Position numbers and translations under genes: made by a program
The notes under the pieces: model-generated
What the model saw: the letters and a program-made list of their open reading frames with translations, nothing else
What the model was told of the DNA's origin: nothing
Databases searched by the model: none
NCBI RefSeq assembly: GCF_017309385.1
Contig: NZ_JAFJMJ010000003.1
Location: forward strand, 62,001 to 126,000
Reading direction: 5' to 3'
Length of the DNA: 64,000 nt
Source of the DNA: Amycolatopsis sp. 195334CR
GTDB lineage: Bacteria > Actinomycetota > Actinomycetes > Mycobacteriales > Pseudonocardiaceae
Shown: one piece after another, positions 6,564-15,603 of the stretch
Layout: each line of letters opens with the position of its first letter
Numbering within the stretch: the stretch's first letter is position 1

Positions 6564-9269
6564 ATGCAGATGGCGCAGGTGCACGGTACCGCTTTCCCCG
6601 GCCGTGCCGTACCGCACGGAGCAAGACCCCGGCCGCACGAGATCGCCCCGCCCGCGGTCGTCGCGGCGGCCAAGGTCCGCATTCCGGCGGCCCCGCCCGC
6701 GGTACTGGTCCGGGAACGGCTGCACACCCTGCTCGACGCCGCGGTGGCCGAGGCGGACACCGGTCCCCCGGTGACCGTGGTGTGCGCGCCGGCCGGTTCC
6801 GGCAAGACCACCATGCTCGCCACCTGGGCGCGGCACCGGGTCGACCGGTCCGGTGCGCACGTGGCCTGGGTTTCGCTGGACGCGGAGGACAACGACGTCG
6901 TTCTACTGTGGACGGCCGTGGTCCGCGCGCTGGAGCACGCCGGTGCCTGGCCCTCCGGTGCCGGGCCGACCCCGCCGCCCGGTGAACCGCACGGCTCGTT
7001 CGTGGCCAGGCTCGGCACCGCGCTCGAGCGGCTGGCCAAACCCGTGGTGCTCGTCCTCGACGGCGTGCACGACCTGCACTCCGACGGCGCCGTGCGCACG
7101 GTGAACTTCCTCCTGCGCCACTGCCCGGCGACCATGCCGGTGGTGCTGGCGACGCGGTTCCCGCCGCCGCTGATCCTGCCCCGGCTCCGGCTGGAGGGAC
7201 GGCTGCGCGAGATCGGGCCGGACATGCTCACCTTCACCCCGGTCGAGGCCCGCCTGCTCTACCTCCGCGACGGCGTCCGGCTCACCGACGCCGAACTCGC
7301 CCTGCTGATGGAGCGGACCGAGGGCTGGGCGGCCGCGCTCCGCCTCGCCGCGATCGGCCTGGACGCCGGGCAGCCGCACGGGGAACTGATCAGCCGCCTC
7401 ACCGGTGACGACCACTTCGTCGCCGACTACCTGCTCGGTGAGGTCGTCACCCGCCAGCCGGAGGACGTCCAGCGGTTCATGCTGGCGACCTGCGTCTGCC
7501 GCACCTTCCCGGCGCGGCTGGCCGCCAAGCTGTCCCGGCAGGAGAACGCCGGGCAGATCCTCGACTGGCTGGAACGCACCGGCGTGGTCACCGCCGCGCA
7601 CGACCGCGACGGGGCCAGCTACCGCTACCACCCCCTCCTGCGCGGGTACCTGCGCGCGGAACTGGGCAGGCGCGACGTTTCCGCGCTGCACCGGCTGCAC
7701 CGCACCGCCACCGGCTGGTACCTCGCCGCGGGTGACGAACTGCGGGCGATCGAGCACTCCGCCCGCGCCGGGGACAACGACCTGCTCACCCGCCTGCTCG
7801 CGAAGCACGGCCTCGCCCGCGTGCTCGCGGGCGACGGCCGGCGGCTGGGCCGGGTGCTCGACGCCGTACCGGGCCACGTGCTCGGCAGGCCGTCGGTGGC
7901 CCTCGTGGCCGCGGCGACCGCACTGGAACTGGGTGACGTGCTCGCCGCGGACCACCTGCTCCGGTCCGTGGACGGGGCCGCGTACCCGTTGCGCACCCAG
8001 CGCCTGCGGGCCCTGCGCGCCACCATCGAGGTGCACCGGGCCCGCCTGCGCGGCGACACCACCGAAGCGCTGAACGCGCTCAAGTCCACCCGGGCGGGCC
8101 AGACCGGTGATCTCGACGTGGACCTGTTCGCCCACCTCAACCGCGGCATCGCGGCGGTGTGGACGGGAAACCACGAGGCCGCCGAGGCGGACCTGACCGA
8201 GGCGCTGCGGCTGGCCGTCGCCGAAGGGCGGGACGCGGCGCGGTTGCAGTGCGAAACGCAGCTCGCCGCACTGGCCGGCGCCCGGGGCGACCTGGCCACC
8301 GTGGGCACGCGGGCCAGGGCCGCGCTGGCCATCGCGAAGGACCGGACCTGGGAAAGCACTTCGCGCTGCGCCTACACCTACGCGCTGCTGGGCGTGGAGG
8401 CCCACGAGCGGCTGGAGGACGAGCGGGCGGCACGGCTGGCCGGGCTGGCCACCGAACTGCTGGCTGCGCCGGTCGATCCCAGCATCGAACTGTTCGTGCG
8501 CACCCTCGGCGCGCTGGTCGAGTTCGGCACCGCCGACGACCCGCACCAGGTGGTGGCCGCGCTGCGGGAGCACTGGCAGCGGCTGGGCGATCGGTCCATC
8601 GTGCCCGCGCTGGTCGCCTACGCCGCCCCGGCCCAGCAGCGGATGGCGCTGCTGGTCGGCGAGTACCCGTGGGCGGCCGACGTGCTGCGGCAGGTGACCG
8701 ATCTGCTCGGCGACGGTGGTGAGCAGGCGCTGCTGCGCGCGATCCTGCACGCCCACCGCGGCAAGGCCGGTTCGACGCGGCGGGTGCTGGAACCCCTGCT
8801 GGCCCAGCGGTTGCCGGTGGTGTCCCCGGCCACGCTGGTGCACGGCTGGTTGCTCGAAGCGCAGCTCGCCGCCCGGTGCGACGAGGAGCACCGGGCCCAC
8901 GAAGCGCTCACCGAGGCGCTTTCGCTGGCGGCCCCGCACGAGGCGCTGCGGGCGTTCCGCGACGCCGGCCAGGCCGTGCGGTCCCTGCTCGCCGGCGGCG
9001 CGGGGCGGTTCGGCAGGCTCGACGCGTTCGCCGCCAGGGCGCTGGCGGAGATCCCGGTGACCGCCGCCGATCCCACCGACGGGCTGACCGAACGGGAGCA
9101 GGCGCTGCTGACCGAGCTGCCGTCCATGCGCACGGCGGAGGAGATCGCGAACACGATGTTCGTCTCGGTGAACACGGTGAAGACGCACCTGCGCGGCATC
9201 TACCGCAAGCTCGGCGTCAACCACCGCCGCGACGCGATCACCGTCGCCCGCACGCGCGGGTTGTTGTGA
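6564..9269 (+). CDS. MalT-like LuxR-family ATP-binding transcriptional regulator
   Basis: A 901-residue STAND-type regulator. An N-terminal leader is followed by an AAA/NACHT-like ATPase with an intact Walker A (APAGSGKTT, about residues 75-83) and a LVLDGVHDLH Walker B. The middle is a TPR-like alpha-solenoid (about 380-820) and the C-terminus a LuxR helix-turn-helix (GLTEREQALL...VNTVKTHLRGIYRKL). The ATG at 6564 has GGGAG 5 nt upstream. It is followed, 1 bp after its stop, by a tiny membrane peptide gene and then by an MFS exporter, so it may control export or the cluster that begins at 12.7 kb. Unlike two LALs at 45-51 kb, its nucleotide-binding loop is complete. Confidence 0.88.
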   Translation: MQMAQVHGTAFPGRAVPHGARPRPHEIAPPAVVAAAKVRIPAAPPAVLVRERLHTLLDAAVAEADTGPPVTVVCAPAGSGKTTMLATWARHRVDRSGAHVAWVSLDAEDNDVVLLWTAVVRALEHAGAWPSGAGPTPPPGEPHGSFVARLGTALERLAKPVVLVLDGVHDLHSDGAVRTVNFLLRHCPATMPVVLATRFPPPLILPRLRLEGRLREIGPDMLTFTPVEARLLYLRDGVRLTDAELALLMERTEGWAAALRLAAIGLDAGQPHGELISRLTGDDHFVADYLLGEVVTRQPEDVQRFMLATCVCRTFPARLAAKLSRQENAGQILDWLERTGVVTAAHDRDGASYRYHPLLRGYLRAELGRRDVSALHRLHRTATGWYLAAGDELRAIEHSARAGDNDLLTRLLAKHGLARVLAGDGRRLGRVLDAVPGHVLGRPSVALVAAATALELGDVLAADHLLRSVDGAAYPLRTQRLRALRATIEVHRARLRGDTTEALNALKSTRAGQTGDLDVDLFAHLNRGIAAVWTGNHEAAEADLTEALRLAVAEGRDAARLQCETQLAALAGARGDLATVGTRARAALAIAKDRTWESTSRCAYTYALLGVEAHERLEDERAARLAGLATELLAAPVDPSIELFVRTLGALVEFGTADDPHQVVAALREHWQRLGDRSIVPALVAYAAPAQQRMALLVGEYPWAADVLRQVTDLLGDGGEQALLRAILHAHRGKAGSTRRVLEPLLAQRLPVVSPATLVHGWLLEAQLAARCDEEHRAHEALTEALSLAAPHEALRAFRDAGQAVRSLLAGGAGRFGRLDAFAARALAEIPVTAADPTDGLTEREQALLTELPSMRTAEEIANTMFVSVNTVKTHLRGIYRKLGVNHRRDAITVARTRGLL

Positions 9270-9270
9270 C

Positions 9271-9381
9271 GTGGTCGCCGCACTGGTGTTGTTCGCGGTG
9301 CTGATGATCGGGCCGCTGCTGCTGGAACGGCTGGAGCGCCGGGTGCTCCGTCCGTCCACAACGGACGATGAGTCCCGGTGA
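9271..9381 (+). CDS. 36-residue single-helix membrane peptide, coupled to MFS gene
   Basis: Reading from GTG at 9271, one base after the stop of the LuxR gene, gives a 36-residue peptide. It has a leucine/valine-rich helix (VAALVLFAVLMIGPLLL) followed by a charged tail rich in Arg, Glu and Asp. Its TGA overlaps the GTG of the MFS transporter by 4 nt (GTGA). This tight packing between two clear genes argues for translation by coupling. There is no independent Shine-Dalgarno. It could be a small regulator or partner of the transporter; there is no homology evidence. Confidence 0.55.
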   Translation: MVAALVLFAVLMIGPLLLERLERRVLRPSTTDDESR

Positions 9382-10769
9382 GCGCCCGCTCCGGAGTGCT
9401 CGTGGTGACGTGTGCTTCGACGCTGGTGGTGAACGCGAACACCTCGGCGGTCAGCATCCTGCTGCCCGCCATCGGCGAGGACGTCGGGGTGGGACCGTCG
9501 ACCCTGCGGTGGGCGGTGACGGGGTACTCGCTCGTCGGCGCCGCGGTGATCGTGACCGGCGGGGTGCTCGGCGACATCGCGGGACGGCGGCGGGTTTTCG
9601 CCGGCGCGCTGGGGTTGTTCGTGGTGTCGTGCGTGCTGATCGCGCTGGCGCGCACCGGCGCGGGGGTGATCGCCGGGCGCCTGCTCCAGGGCGCGGCGGG
9701 GTCGACGCTGGTGGCGTGCGGGCTGAGCCTGCTCACGGTGGCGACTTCCGGCCCGGCGCAGGTGCGGGCGGTTTCCTTGTGGGGCGCGGCTTCCGCGGTC
9801 GGCGCCGCCGCCGGGCCGCTGGCCGGGGGCGCGCTGGCCGGTTCGATCGGCTGGCAGGCGCTCTTCTGGATCGACGCCGCGATCGCGGCGGCCTGCGTAC
9901 CGCTGACGGTGCGCACGGTCGCCGAGTCGCGCGACCCGGATCGCCCGCGTGCCATCGACTTCGCCGGCCTGCTGCTCCTCGCCGGGGTGCTGGTGCCGTT
10001 CGTGCTGGCGCTCGGCGAAGGGCCGGACTGGGGCTGGACCTCGGCGGCGACGCTGGGCTGCTTCGCCGTCTCGGCCGCCTCGCTGGCCGGGTTCGCCGCG
10101 GTCGAGCGGCGGGTGCGCGCCCCGCTGGTGGAGCCGCGGTTGCTGCGCAATCGCGTGCTCGTCGCGGCGACCGCGGCGATCCTCATCGTGGCCGGCGCGC
10201 TCAACGGCCTGATGTACGTGCTGAGCCTGTACTTCCAGGATCCGGCGGGCCTGGCGATGAGCCCGCTGGCCGCCGGGCTCGCCACCCTGCCCGCCGCCGC
10301 GGGGCTGGTGGTCGTCGCGCCGTTCGTCGGTCCGCTGGCCACACGCTTCGGCACGCGCACCGTGGTCACCGCCGGGTTCGCGCTCACCACCGCCGGTTTC
10401 GCGCTGCTGGCCACGCGCTCCGGTTACGCGGGCCTCGTGCTGCCCCTCCTCGCGATCGCGGTGGGCATGGGGTTCGCCAACGGGTGCGCGTCCTCGGCCG
10501 CGACCGCCGCGGTGCCGGTGAACGAGGCCGGCGCCGCGTCGGGCATCTCCAACATGGCCCGCTACGTCGGCGCCGCCCTCCTGGTCGCCGCGACCGCGAC
10601 GAGCTACGGCACCGCGGGCTTCGCCCGATCGGCCCTGGTGCTGGCCGCCGTTTCGGCGCTGGGCATCGTGCTCGCGCTTTGTTACGGTCGCCACCGCCCG
10701 CCCCCCAGCGGCGCGGCGAACCGCGTCGCCGCGGCGGCCGGGGTCGCGCACACCATTCCGGGAAGCTGA
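9378..10769 (+). CDS. MFS drug exporter, DHA2 (14-helix, EmrB/QacA-like)
   Basis: A 463-residue permease with about 13-14 hydrophobic helices. It has the MFS motif A variant GDIAGRRRVF between helices 2 and 3 and the antiporter motif C-like GAAAGPLAGGALA in helix 5. DHA2 proteins use the proton gradient to export drugs and secondary metabolites. The GTG start at 9378 overlaps the tiny membrane peptide gene. Being next to a LuxR regulator and 2 kb from the polyketide regulator, it is a reasonable candidate for product export and self-protection. Residues RSG near helix 11 and a disordered tail are unremarkable. Confidence 0.88.
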   Translation: MSARSGVLVVTCASTLVVNANTSAVSILLPAIGEDVGVGPSTLRWAVTGYSLVGAAVIVTGGVLGDIAGRRRVFAGALGLFVVSCVLIALARTGAGVIAGRLLQGAAGSTLVACGLSLLTVATSGPAQVRAVSLWGAASAVGAAAGPLAGGALAGSIGWQALFWIDAAIAAACVPLTVRTVAESRDPDRPRAIDFAGLLLLAGVLVPFVLALGEGPDWGWTSAATLGCFAVSAASLAGFAAVERRVRAPLVEPRLLRNRVLVAATAAILIVAGALNGLMYVLSLYFQDPAGLAMSPLAAGLATLPAAAGLVVVAPFVGPLATRFGTRTVVTAGFALTTAGFALLATRSGYAGLVLPLLAIAVGMGFANGCASSAATAAVPVNEAGAASGISNMARYVGAALLVAATATSYGTAGFARSALVLAAVSALGIVLALCYGRHRPPPSGAANRVAAAAGVAHTIPGS

Positions 10770-10778
10770 GGTCAGCGC

Positions 10779-11261
10779 ATGCCCGTCGGGGCCGTCGTGC
10801 GGCCACTCGTGACGGCCGGCCTGCTGCTCACCGCGTACTACCTGCTCCCGGTGGACCGGCGACTGACCGGCTGGCACGCGGCCGGGCTGATCGCCGGGCT
10901 GTGCCTGGTGATCGCCGTCGTCGCCTGGCAGGTCCGGCTGATCTCCCGCGCGAAGTACCCGGCCCTGCAAGGGGTTCAGGCACTAGCGCTGAGCGTGCCG
11001 CTGTTCCTGCTGCTCTTCGCCAACACCTACTACCTGCTCTCGCACACCCTGCCGCCGAGCTTCACCGAACCGCTGACCAGGACCGACGCCCTCTACTTCA
11101 CCGTCACCGTGTTCGCCACCGTCGGCTTCGGCGACATCGCACCGGTCAGCCAGGCCGCGCGCGTGCTGGTCACCGTCCAGATGGTCGGCAACCTGCTGGT
11201 GCTGGGCGCGGCCCTGCGCGTGATCGTCACCGCCGTGCAGCGCAGGCGGCGTCAGGAGTAG
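10779..11261 (+). CDS. two-pore-helix-type potassium channel (Ion_trans_2)
   Basis: A 160-residue channel subunit. Two N-terminal helices are followed by an S5-like helix, the pore helix with selectivity filter TVGFGD (in VFATVGFGDIAP) and an S6-like helix. It would form a tetrameric K+ channel in the cytoplasmic membrane; no RCK domain is fused. The ATG at 10779 lies 9 bp after the MFS stop, so it is likely cotranscribed. Its 3' end overlaps that of the convergent GH12 gene by 10 bp. Confidence 0.88.
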   Translation: MPVGAVVRPLVTAGLLLTAYYLLPVDRRLTGWHAAGLIAGLCLVIAVVAWQVRLISRAKYPALQGVQALALSVPLFLLLFANTYYLLSHTLPPSFTEPLTRTDALYFTVTVFATVGFGDIAPVSQAARVLVTVQMVGNLLVLGAALRVIVTAVQRRRRQE

Positions 11262-11944
11262 GTCACCGAGAACTGGTTGGTGCGGAAGTCCAGGCCGCCG
11301 CTGGACGAGGTGATCTCGTAGCCGAACTGGGCCCGGCTCAGCGTGACGTCACCGAACCAGGCGCGGGCGCGGATCCAGTTCATGATCGCGAGGATGTCGA
11401 CCGTGCCCGCGGTGGTGTTCGACCGGCGGAGGAAGGAGAAGACCTGCGCCGAACCGTGGGAACCGCGGTAGACGGCCCAGTCGTGCCCGCCGACCGTGGC
11501 GTTGGTCTGGAAGGTACCGATCGGCCCGATCGGGCCGGTCTGGTTCATCCACAGCATGATCTCGTAGGCGTGGTCGTCGGCCCAGATGTCGTAGGTGCTG
11601 GTGTGGGCGCCGCTGCCGGGCACGGTGACGTTGAAGCTGCTCGACACGCTGTTGAGCGAACTGAGCCGCCGGTTCACCTGCCGGGTGGCGTTCGGGTAGG
11701 ACTTCACGCCGCCGGTGTTGGGGTGGTTGGCCCAGACACCCCAGTTGCCGTACGAGTTGGCCCAGATGGTCTGCGGGCCGCCGCCGTCGCCCCAGATGTT
11801 GTTGTAGAGGGTGTAGCCGCCGTTGTCCCAGGTGGCCCAGCGGTCGGCGGAACTCCAGGTCGCCGCCATGGCCGGGGACGGCAGTGCGGTGAACACCAGT
11901 GCCAGCACCAGTGCGGTGATCGCCGGGCGGGTGAACTTGACCAT
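11252..11944 (-). CDS. secreted GH12 endoglucanase/xyloglucanase
   Basis: A 230-residue protein with a signal peptide (about residues 1-27, ending AMA-ATW) and one glycoside hydrolase family 12 beta-jelly-roll. The likely nucleophile is E128 in AYEIMLWM and the likely acid/base is E210 in FGYEITSSSG. GH12 enzymes are retaining endo-beta-1,4-glucanases acting outside the cell on cellulose or xyloglucan. No carbohydrate-binding module is attached. The ATG at 11944 has AAGGAG on the minus strand just upstream; longer in-frame starts lack a signal peptide at the N-terminus. A 22-bp palindrome of the LacI-operator type sits 21 bp upstream. Confidence 0.9.
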   Translation of the reverse strand: MVKFTRPAITALVLALVFTALPSPAMAATWSSADRWATWDNGGYTLYNNIWGDGGGPQTIWANSYGNWGVWANHPNTGGVKSYPNATRQVNRRLSSLNSVSSSFNVTVPGSGAHTSTYDIWADDHAYEIMLWMNQTGPIGPIGTFQTNATVGGHDWAVYRGSHGSAQVFSFLRRSNTTAGTVDILAIMNWIRARAWFGDVTLSRAQFGYEITSSSGGLDFRTNQFSVTYS

Positions 11945-11964
11945 GACCGACTCCTTCGTCGCTG

Positions 11965-11986
11965 ACCGTCGAAGCGCTTCGACGGT
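11965..11986. promoter_or_regulatory. 22-bp perfect palindrome upstream of GH12, LacI-type operator candidate
   Basis: Two 11-nt arms (ACCGTCGAAGC and its exact complement) meet at a central GAAGCGCTTC. CebR and other LacI-family sugar repressors of actinomycetes bind palindromes with a central CG step of this kind. It lies 21-42 bp upstream of the GH12 start, where repression by a sugar-responsive regulator would make sense. No LacI gene is present in the window. Confidence 0.65.
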
Positions 11987-12097
11987 AGACCAGCGGCGCG
12001 AGCCTTGGCCAGCGAACTCCGGCCCACCGGATCTGCTCGCCCCGGGGCGTCCCCCGGGCGCGGACACCCTCCTCCGCGCCCGGGGAACCGCCGGTGC

Positions 12098-12508
12098 TCA
12101 GCCCTTGAAGTGGACCATTCCGGCGAAGGGCAACTGCACGCTCTGCGCGCGGATCTTGCCGGTCGCCAGCACGTAGCCCCAGGGCACGTTCGCGCTCCCG
12201 CTCTGCCCGCAGCCCAGGTCGTACCAGCCGCCCGCGCCGCTGGAATTGAAGCCCCAGCCCTGCACGCACACGGTCACGTCACCGTTGACCACGTTCCAGG
12301 TGTAGTTCTTGTTGTAGCCGGGGTACCCCGACGAGCCACAGCTGGAATTCGTGTCCGGGCCCCAGAACCCGGGCGGCGCCGCCGCGGTGCCGCCGCACTC
12401 CTGGATCCCGGCTTCCCCGGCCGAAGCCGCGGTGGCGCCGGCCATCCCGGAAAACACCGACAACGCGAATGCCGCGGTGGTCACCGCGGCCCTCATCTTC
12501 TTCCCCAC
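12098..12508 (-). CDS. small secreted cysteine-containing protein, unknown function
   Basis: A 136-residue protein starting at a GTG (12508) preceded by GGAG. An MGKK signal peptide ends around ATAASAG. The mature part (about 105 residues) is rich in Gly, Ser, Trp and Tyr and has four cysteines (ECGG, SSCGS, VCVQG, LGCGQ), enough for two disulphides; the aromatic content suggests a beta-sandwich. I do not recognise a family. It sits between the GH12 gene and the SARP gene, with its promoter in the divergent gap 12509-12687. Confidence 0.7.
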   Translation of the reverse strand: MGKKMRAAVTTAAFALSVFSGMAGATAASAGEAGIQECGGTAAAPPGFWGPDTNSSCGSSGYPGYNKNYTWNVVNGDVTVCVQGWGFNSSGAGGWYDLGCGQSGSANVPWGYVLATGKIRAQSVQLPFAGMVHFKG

Positions 12509-12687
12509 AGGTACTCCACATTTTCCGTAAGGTGATCTCCGTACGGGCCACCGCTCTTCCCGGTCGTCATCCGCCGAGCCGGTGCCCCTGTCGGAAAATC
12601 CTGCCCGGCCGGGCTTGCAGGAAACTGGCACGCCCTTGCAGCGCACCGGATGGGCGGACGAACAATTCATCGGGGGATGAGAAACAA

Positions 12688-15603
12688 ATGGAAGTGACGT
12701 TGCTGGGCAGTGTCGCGCTCCACTCCGGCGACGGACCGGTCGACACGGGCTCGGGCCGCCAGCGCTGCGTGCTCGCCGCACTGGCGGTGGACGCCGGTCA
12801 GGTGGTGCCCACCGCGCGCGTGGCCGAACGCGTCTGGGGGGCGACCCCGCCCCCGCGCGCGAGGGCGACGCTGCACAGCTACCTGTCCCGGCTCCGGCGC
12901 AGCGGCGCGGAGATCACCCACCGCAGCGGCGGGTACGTGCTGGAACTGCCTGCCGAGGCGATCGACCTGCACCGGTTCCGCGCGCTCACCGCACTGGCCA
13001 GGAACGCGACCCCGGCGGACGCGGTGCCCCTGCTGCGGGAGGCGCTCGGCCTGTGGCGCGGCGACGCGCTGGCCGGATTGGACGGTTACTGGGCGGCGGG
13101 CGAACGCGACCGCCTGCACCAGGAACGCGTCACCGCGGAGAACGAGCTGACCGACGCCCTGCTGGCCGAGGGCCGGGGCGAACAGCTGGTGGCCGGCCTG
13201 GCCGCCCGCGTCGCGGCGGCACCGCTGGAGCAGCGCACCACGGCCCAGTACCTGCGCGCGCTGCGGCAGACCGGGCGCGTGGCCGAGGCGCTGACCCACT
13301 ACCAGGACTTCCGGCGCGGGCTGGTCGACGAGCTGGGCATCGAACCGGGACAGGCGGTGCAGGACGCGCACCGGGAGCTGCTCGGCGGCGGCGCCGAGGC
13401 CGGGCCGCCCCAGCTCCCCGTGCCGAGGCAGCTGCCGGCGCCGCCCCGCCACTTCGCCGGCCGCCACCCCGAGCTGGACCGGCTCGACATCGCCTTCGAC
13501 GCCACCGCCGTGGCCATCGCGGGCACCGGCGGCATCGGCAAGACCTGGCTGGCGCTGCACTGGGCCCACCGCCACCTCGACCGGTTCCCGGACGGCCAGC
13601 TGTACGTGGACCTGCGGGGGTTCAGCCCGGACGAGGCACCGATGGAGCCCGGGGTCGCGGTCCGGGGGTTCCTCGACGCGCTCGGGGTGGCGGCGAACGC
13701 CACCCCCCAGGGCCTGCACGCCCAGGCCGCCCTGTTCCGGAGTCTGGTGCGGGACAAGGAACTGCTGCTGATCCTGGACAACGCCGCGGACAGCACCCAG
13801 CTCACCCACCTGCTGCCCGGCGGGACGAGCTGCACCGTGCTGATCACCAGCCGCGACCGGCTCCAGGGCCTCGTCGTCGAGCACGAGGTCCACCACCTCC
13901 GGCTCGAGACGATGTCCGACGAGGAAGCGGGCGCGGTGCTCGAAGCCCGGCTCGGTGCTCCCCGCGTCCCCGGTGAAGCCGCGGCGGTGCACGAGATCGT
14001 GCGCATGTGCGGGGGTTTCCCGCTCGCGCTGAGCATCGTGGCCAGCCAGCTCCACACGCGACCGGACGCCGGCGTCGCCACGCTGGCGGCGGAGCTGCGC
14101 GAAGCCGGCCTCGACGCGCTCGACGCCCCCGATCCCACCGCGAGCCTGCCCGGTGCCCTGTCGTGGTCCCGCGACCGGCTCACCCCGGCCCAGGCGCGCC
14201 TGTTCGCCCTGCTGGGCGTGGCCCCGGGCCCGGACATCGGCCTGCCCGGCGCCGCCCGGCTCGCGGACCTGCCCGTCCGCCGGGCCCAGGGCGAACTCCG
14301 CGCGCTGGAGCACGCGTCGCTGATCGACCTCGATGCCGCCGGCCGCTACACCATGCACGACCTCCTGCGCCGGTACGCCATCGACACCGCGAACGAGCTG
14401 CCCGCGGCGGAGACCGACGCCGCGGTGCGGCGGCTGGTGGACTTCTACGGCGCCGCCGCCCACGCCGCGGACCGGGTGCTCTCCCCCTACCGTCCACAAG
14501 TGACAGACGAGCGGCGGCCCGCGGCGGAGGTGCCCGAATTCCGCGACACGGCGGAGGCGCTGAGCTGGTTCGAGGGTGAGCACCGCTGCCTGCTCGCCGC
14601 GCAGCAGGCCGCCGCGGCGCGCCGGTGGCACCGGCAGGTGTGGGAGCTGGCCTGGTCGCTGGACACCTTCCACGCCCGCCGGGCGCACCGCCACGACGAC
14701 CTGAACTCCTGGCGGACCGCGCTGGCCAGTGCCGAGCAGCTGGCCGATCCGGACATCCGGGCCACCACGCACCGGCTCACCGGCACCGCCTACGCCGATC
14801 TCGGGCTGCAGGAGGAAGCCGGGCACCACCTGGAGCTGGCGCTGGCGATCGCCGAGCGGAGCCGGGACGAGCCCAGCCAGGCCCGCGCGCACGCCGCGCT
14901 CGCCTGGATCTGCGGCAGGCGCGGACTGGCCGCCGAAGCGCTCGCCCACGCGCTGCGCGCGCTGCGGGTGCAGGAGAAGCTGGGCAATCCGGTGTGGACG
15001 GCCGACGCCGGGAACACGGTCGGCTGGTACTACGCCAGGATCGGCGACCACGAGCGCGCCCGGAACCACTGCCTGGCCGCGCTCCGGCGGTACCAGGGCA
15101 GCGGCGAAATCGAGGGCCAGGCCGCCACGCACGACAGCCTGGGTTACGTGGAGAGCGGGGCGGGCAATCTCCGGCTCGCCCTCGAGCACTACCGGAAGGC
15201 GCTGGCCCTGCGCCGGGAGACCGGCGACGTGGTCCGGGAGGCGAACGCGCTGGAACGCATCGGCGACACCCACGCCGCGCTCGACGACTACGGCGCGGCG
15301 CGGCGACTACGGCGCGGCGCGGCGCAACTGGCAGCACGCGGTCGCGCTCTACCGCGCCCAGCGCCGCACCCAGGAGGCCGAGGCGCTGCTGGCCCGGCTC
15401 GGCGAGGGGCCGGGCCTGGTCAAGTGCGGATGAGCAGCCGTCGCAGCGCGTGGAAGTTCTGCGACGGCCGCCTCGGCGGTCCCGGTTCGGCCAGCGCGAG
15501 CCCGGGTAGTTGCCCGGCCACCTCCCGGAGCACCTCCTCGGTCTCCACCCTGGCCAGCGCGGCACCGAGGCAGAAGTGGCCACCGCCGCCGAAGGCCAGG
15601 TGA
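12688..15603 (+). CDS. SARP/AfsR-type cluster regulator, frameshifted near the C-terminus
   Basis: An N-terminal winged-helix OmpR-like DNA-binding domain (1-90) and a bacterial transcriptional activation domain (95-240) are followed by an NB-ARC ATPase with intact Walker A GTGGIGKT (about 279-286) and C-terminal TPRs (about 690-870). SARPs activate antibiotic clusters by binding heptamer direct repeats. At 15285-15322 a 19-bp segment is present twice in tandem and shifts the frame. Removing one copy restores a natural ending (RRNWQHAVAL...) that stops at 15433. As given, the frame runs on to 15603 over the convergent P450 gene. The ATG at 12688 follows a GGGGATGAG stretch. It is the likely pathway activator of the type II PKS operons next to it; loss of the last TPR may or may not matter. 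Confidence 0.88.
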   Translation: MEVTLLGSVALHSGDGPVDTGSGRQRCVLAALAVDAGQVVPTARVAERVWGATPPPRARATLHSYLSRLRRSGAEITHRSGGYVLELPAEAIDLHRFRALTALARNATPADAVPLLREALGLWRGDALAGLDGYWAAGERDRLHQERVTAENELTDALLAEGRGEQLVAGLAARVAAAPLEQRTTAQYLRALRQTGRVAEALTHYQDFRRGLVDELGIEPGQAVQDAHRELLGGGAEAGPPQLPVPRQLPAPPRHFAGRHPELDRLDIAFDATAVAIAGTGGIGKTWLALHWAHRHLDRFPDGQLYVDLRGFSPDEAPMEPGVAVRGFLDALGVAANATPQGLHAQAALFRSLVRDKELLLILDNAADSTQLTHLLPGGTSCTVLITSRDRLQGLVVEHEVHHLRLETMSDEEAGAVLEARLGAPRVPGEAAAVHEIVRMCGGFPLALSIVASQLHTRPDAGVATLAAELREAGLDALDAPDPTASLPGALSWSRDRLTPAQARLFALLGVAPGPDIGLPGAARLADLPVRRAQGELRALEHASLIDLDAAGRYTMHDLLRRYAIDTANELPAAETDAAVRRLVDFYGAAAHAADRVLSPYRPQVTDERRPAAEVPEFRDTAEALSWFEGEHRCLLAAQQAAAARRWHRQVWELAWSLDTFHARRAHRHDDLNSWRTALASAEQLADPDIRATTHRLTGTAYADLGLQEEAGHHLELALAIAERSRDEPSQARAHAALAWICGRRGLAAEALAHALRALRVQEKLGNPVWTADAGNTVGWYYARIGDHERARNHCLAALRRYQGSGEIEGQAATHDSLGYVESGAGNLRLALEHYRKALALRRETGDVVREANALERIGDTHAALDDYGAARRLRRGAAQLAARGRALPRPAPHPGGRGAAGPARRGAGPGQVRMSSRRSAWKFCDGRLGGPGSASASPGSCPATSRSTSSVSTLASAAPRQKWPPPPKAR
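15285..15322 (+). repeat. 19-bp exact tandem duplication inside the SARP gene
   Basis: Positions 15285-15303 and 15304-15322 are identical 19-mers beginning CGACTACGG. Because 19 is not a multiple of three, the duplication moves the downstream codons out of frame. The copy encodes DYGAAR twice, in two frames. Confidence 0.95.

Noticed and set aside
6903..10970. A 1355-codon open frame on the minus strand across the LuxR and MFS genes.
   Set aside because: It is antisense to two clear genes, rich in Arg, Gly, His and Gln without domains; such shadows are common in GC-rich DNA.
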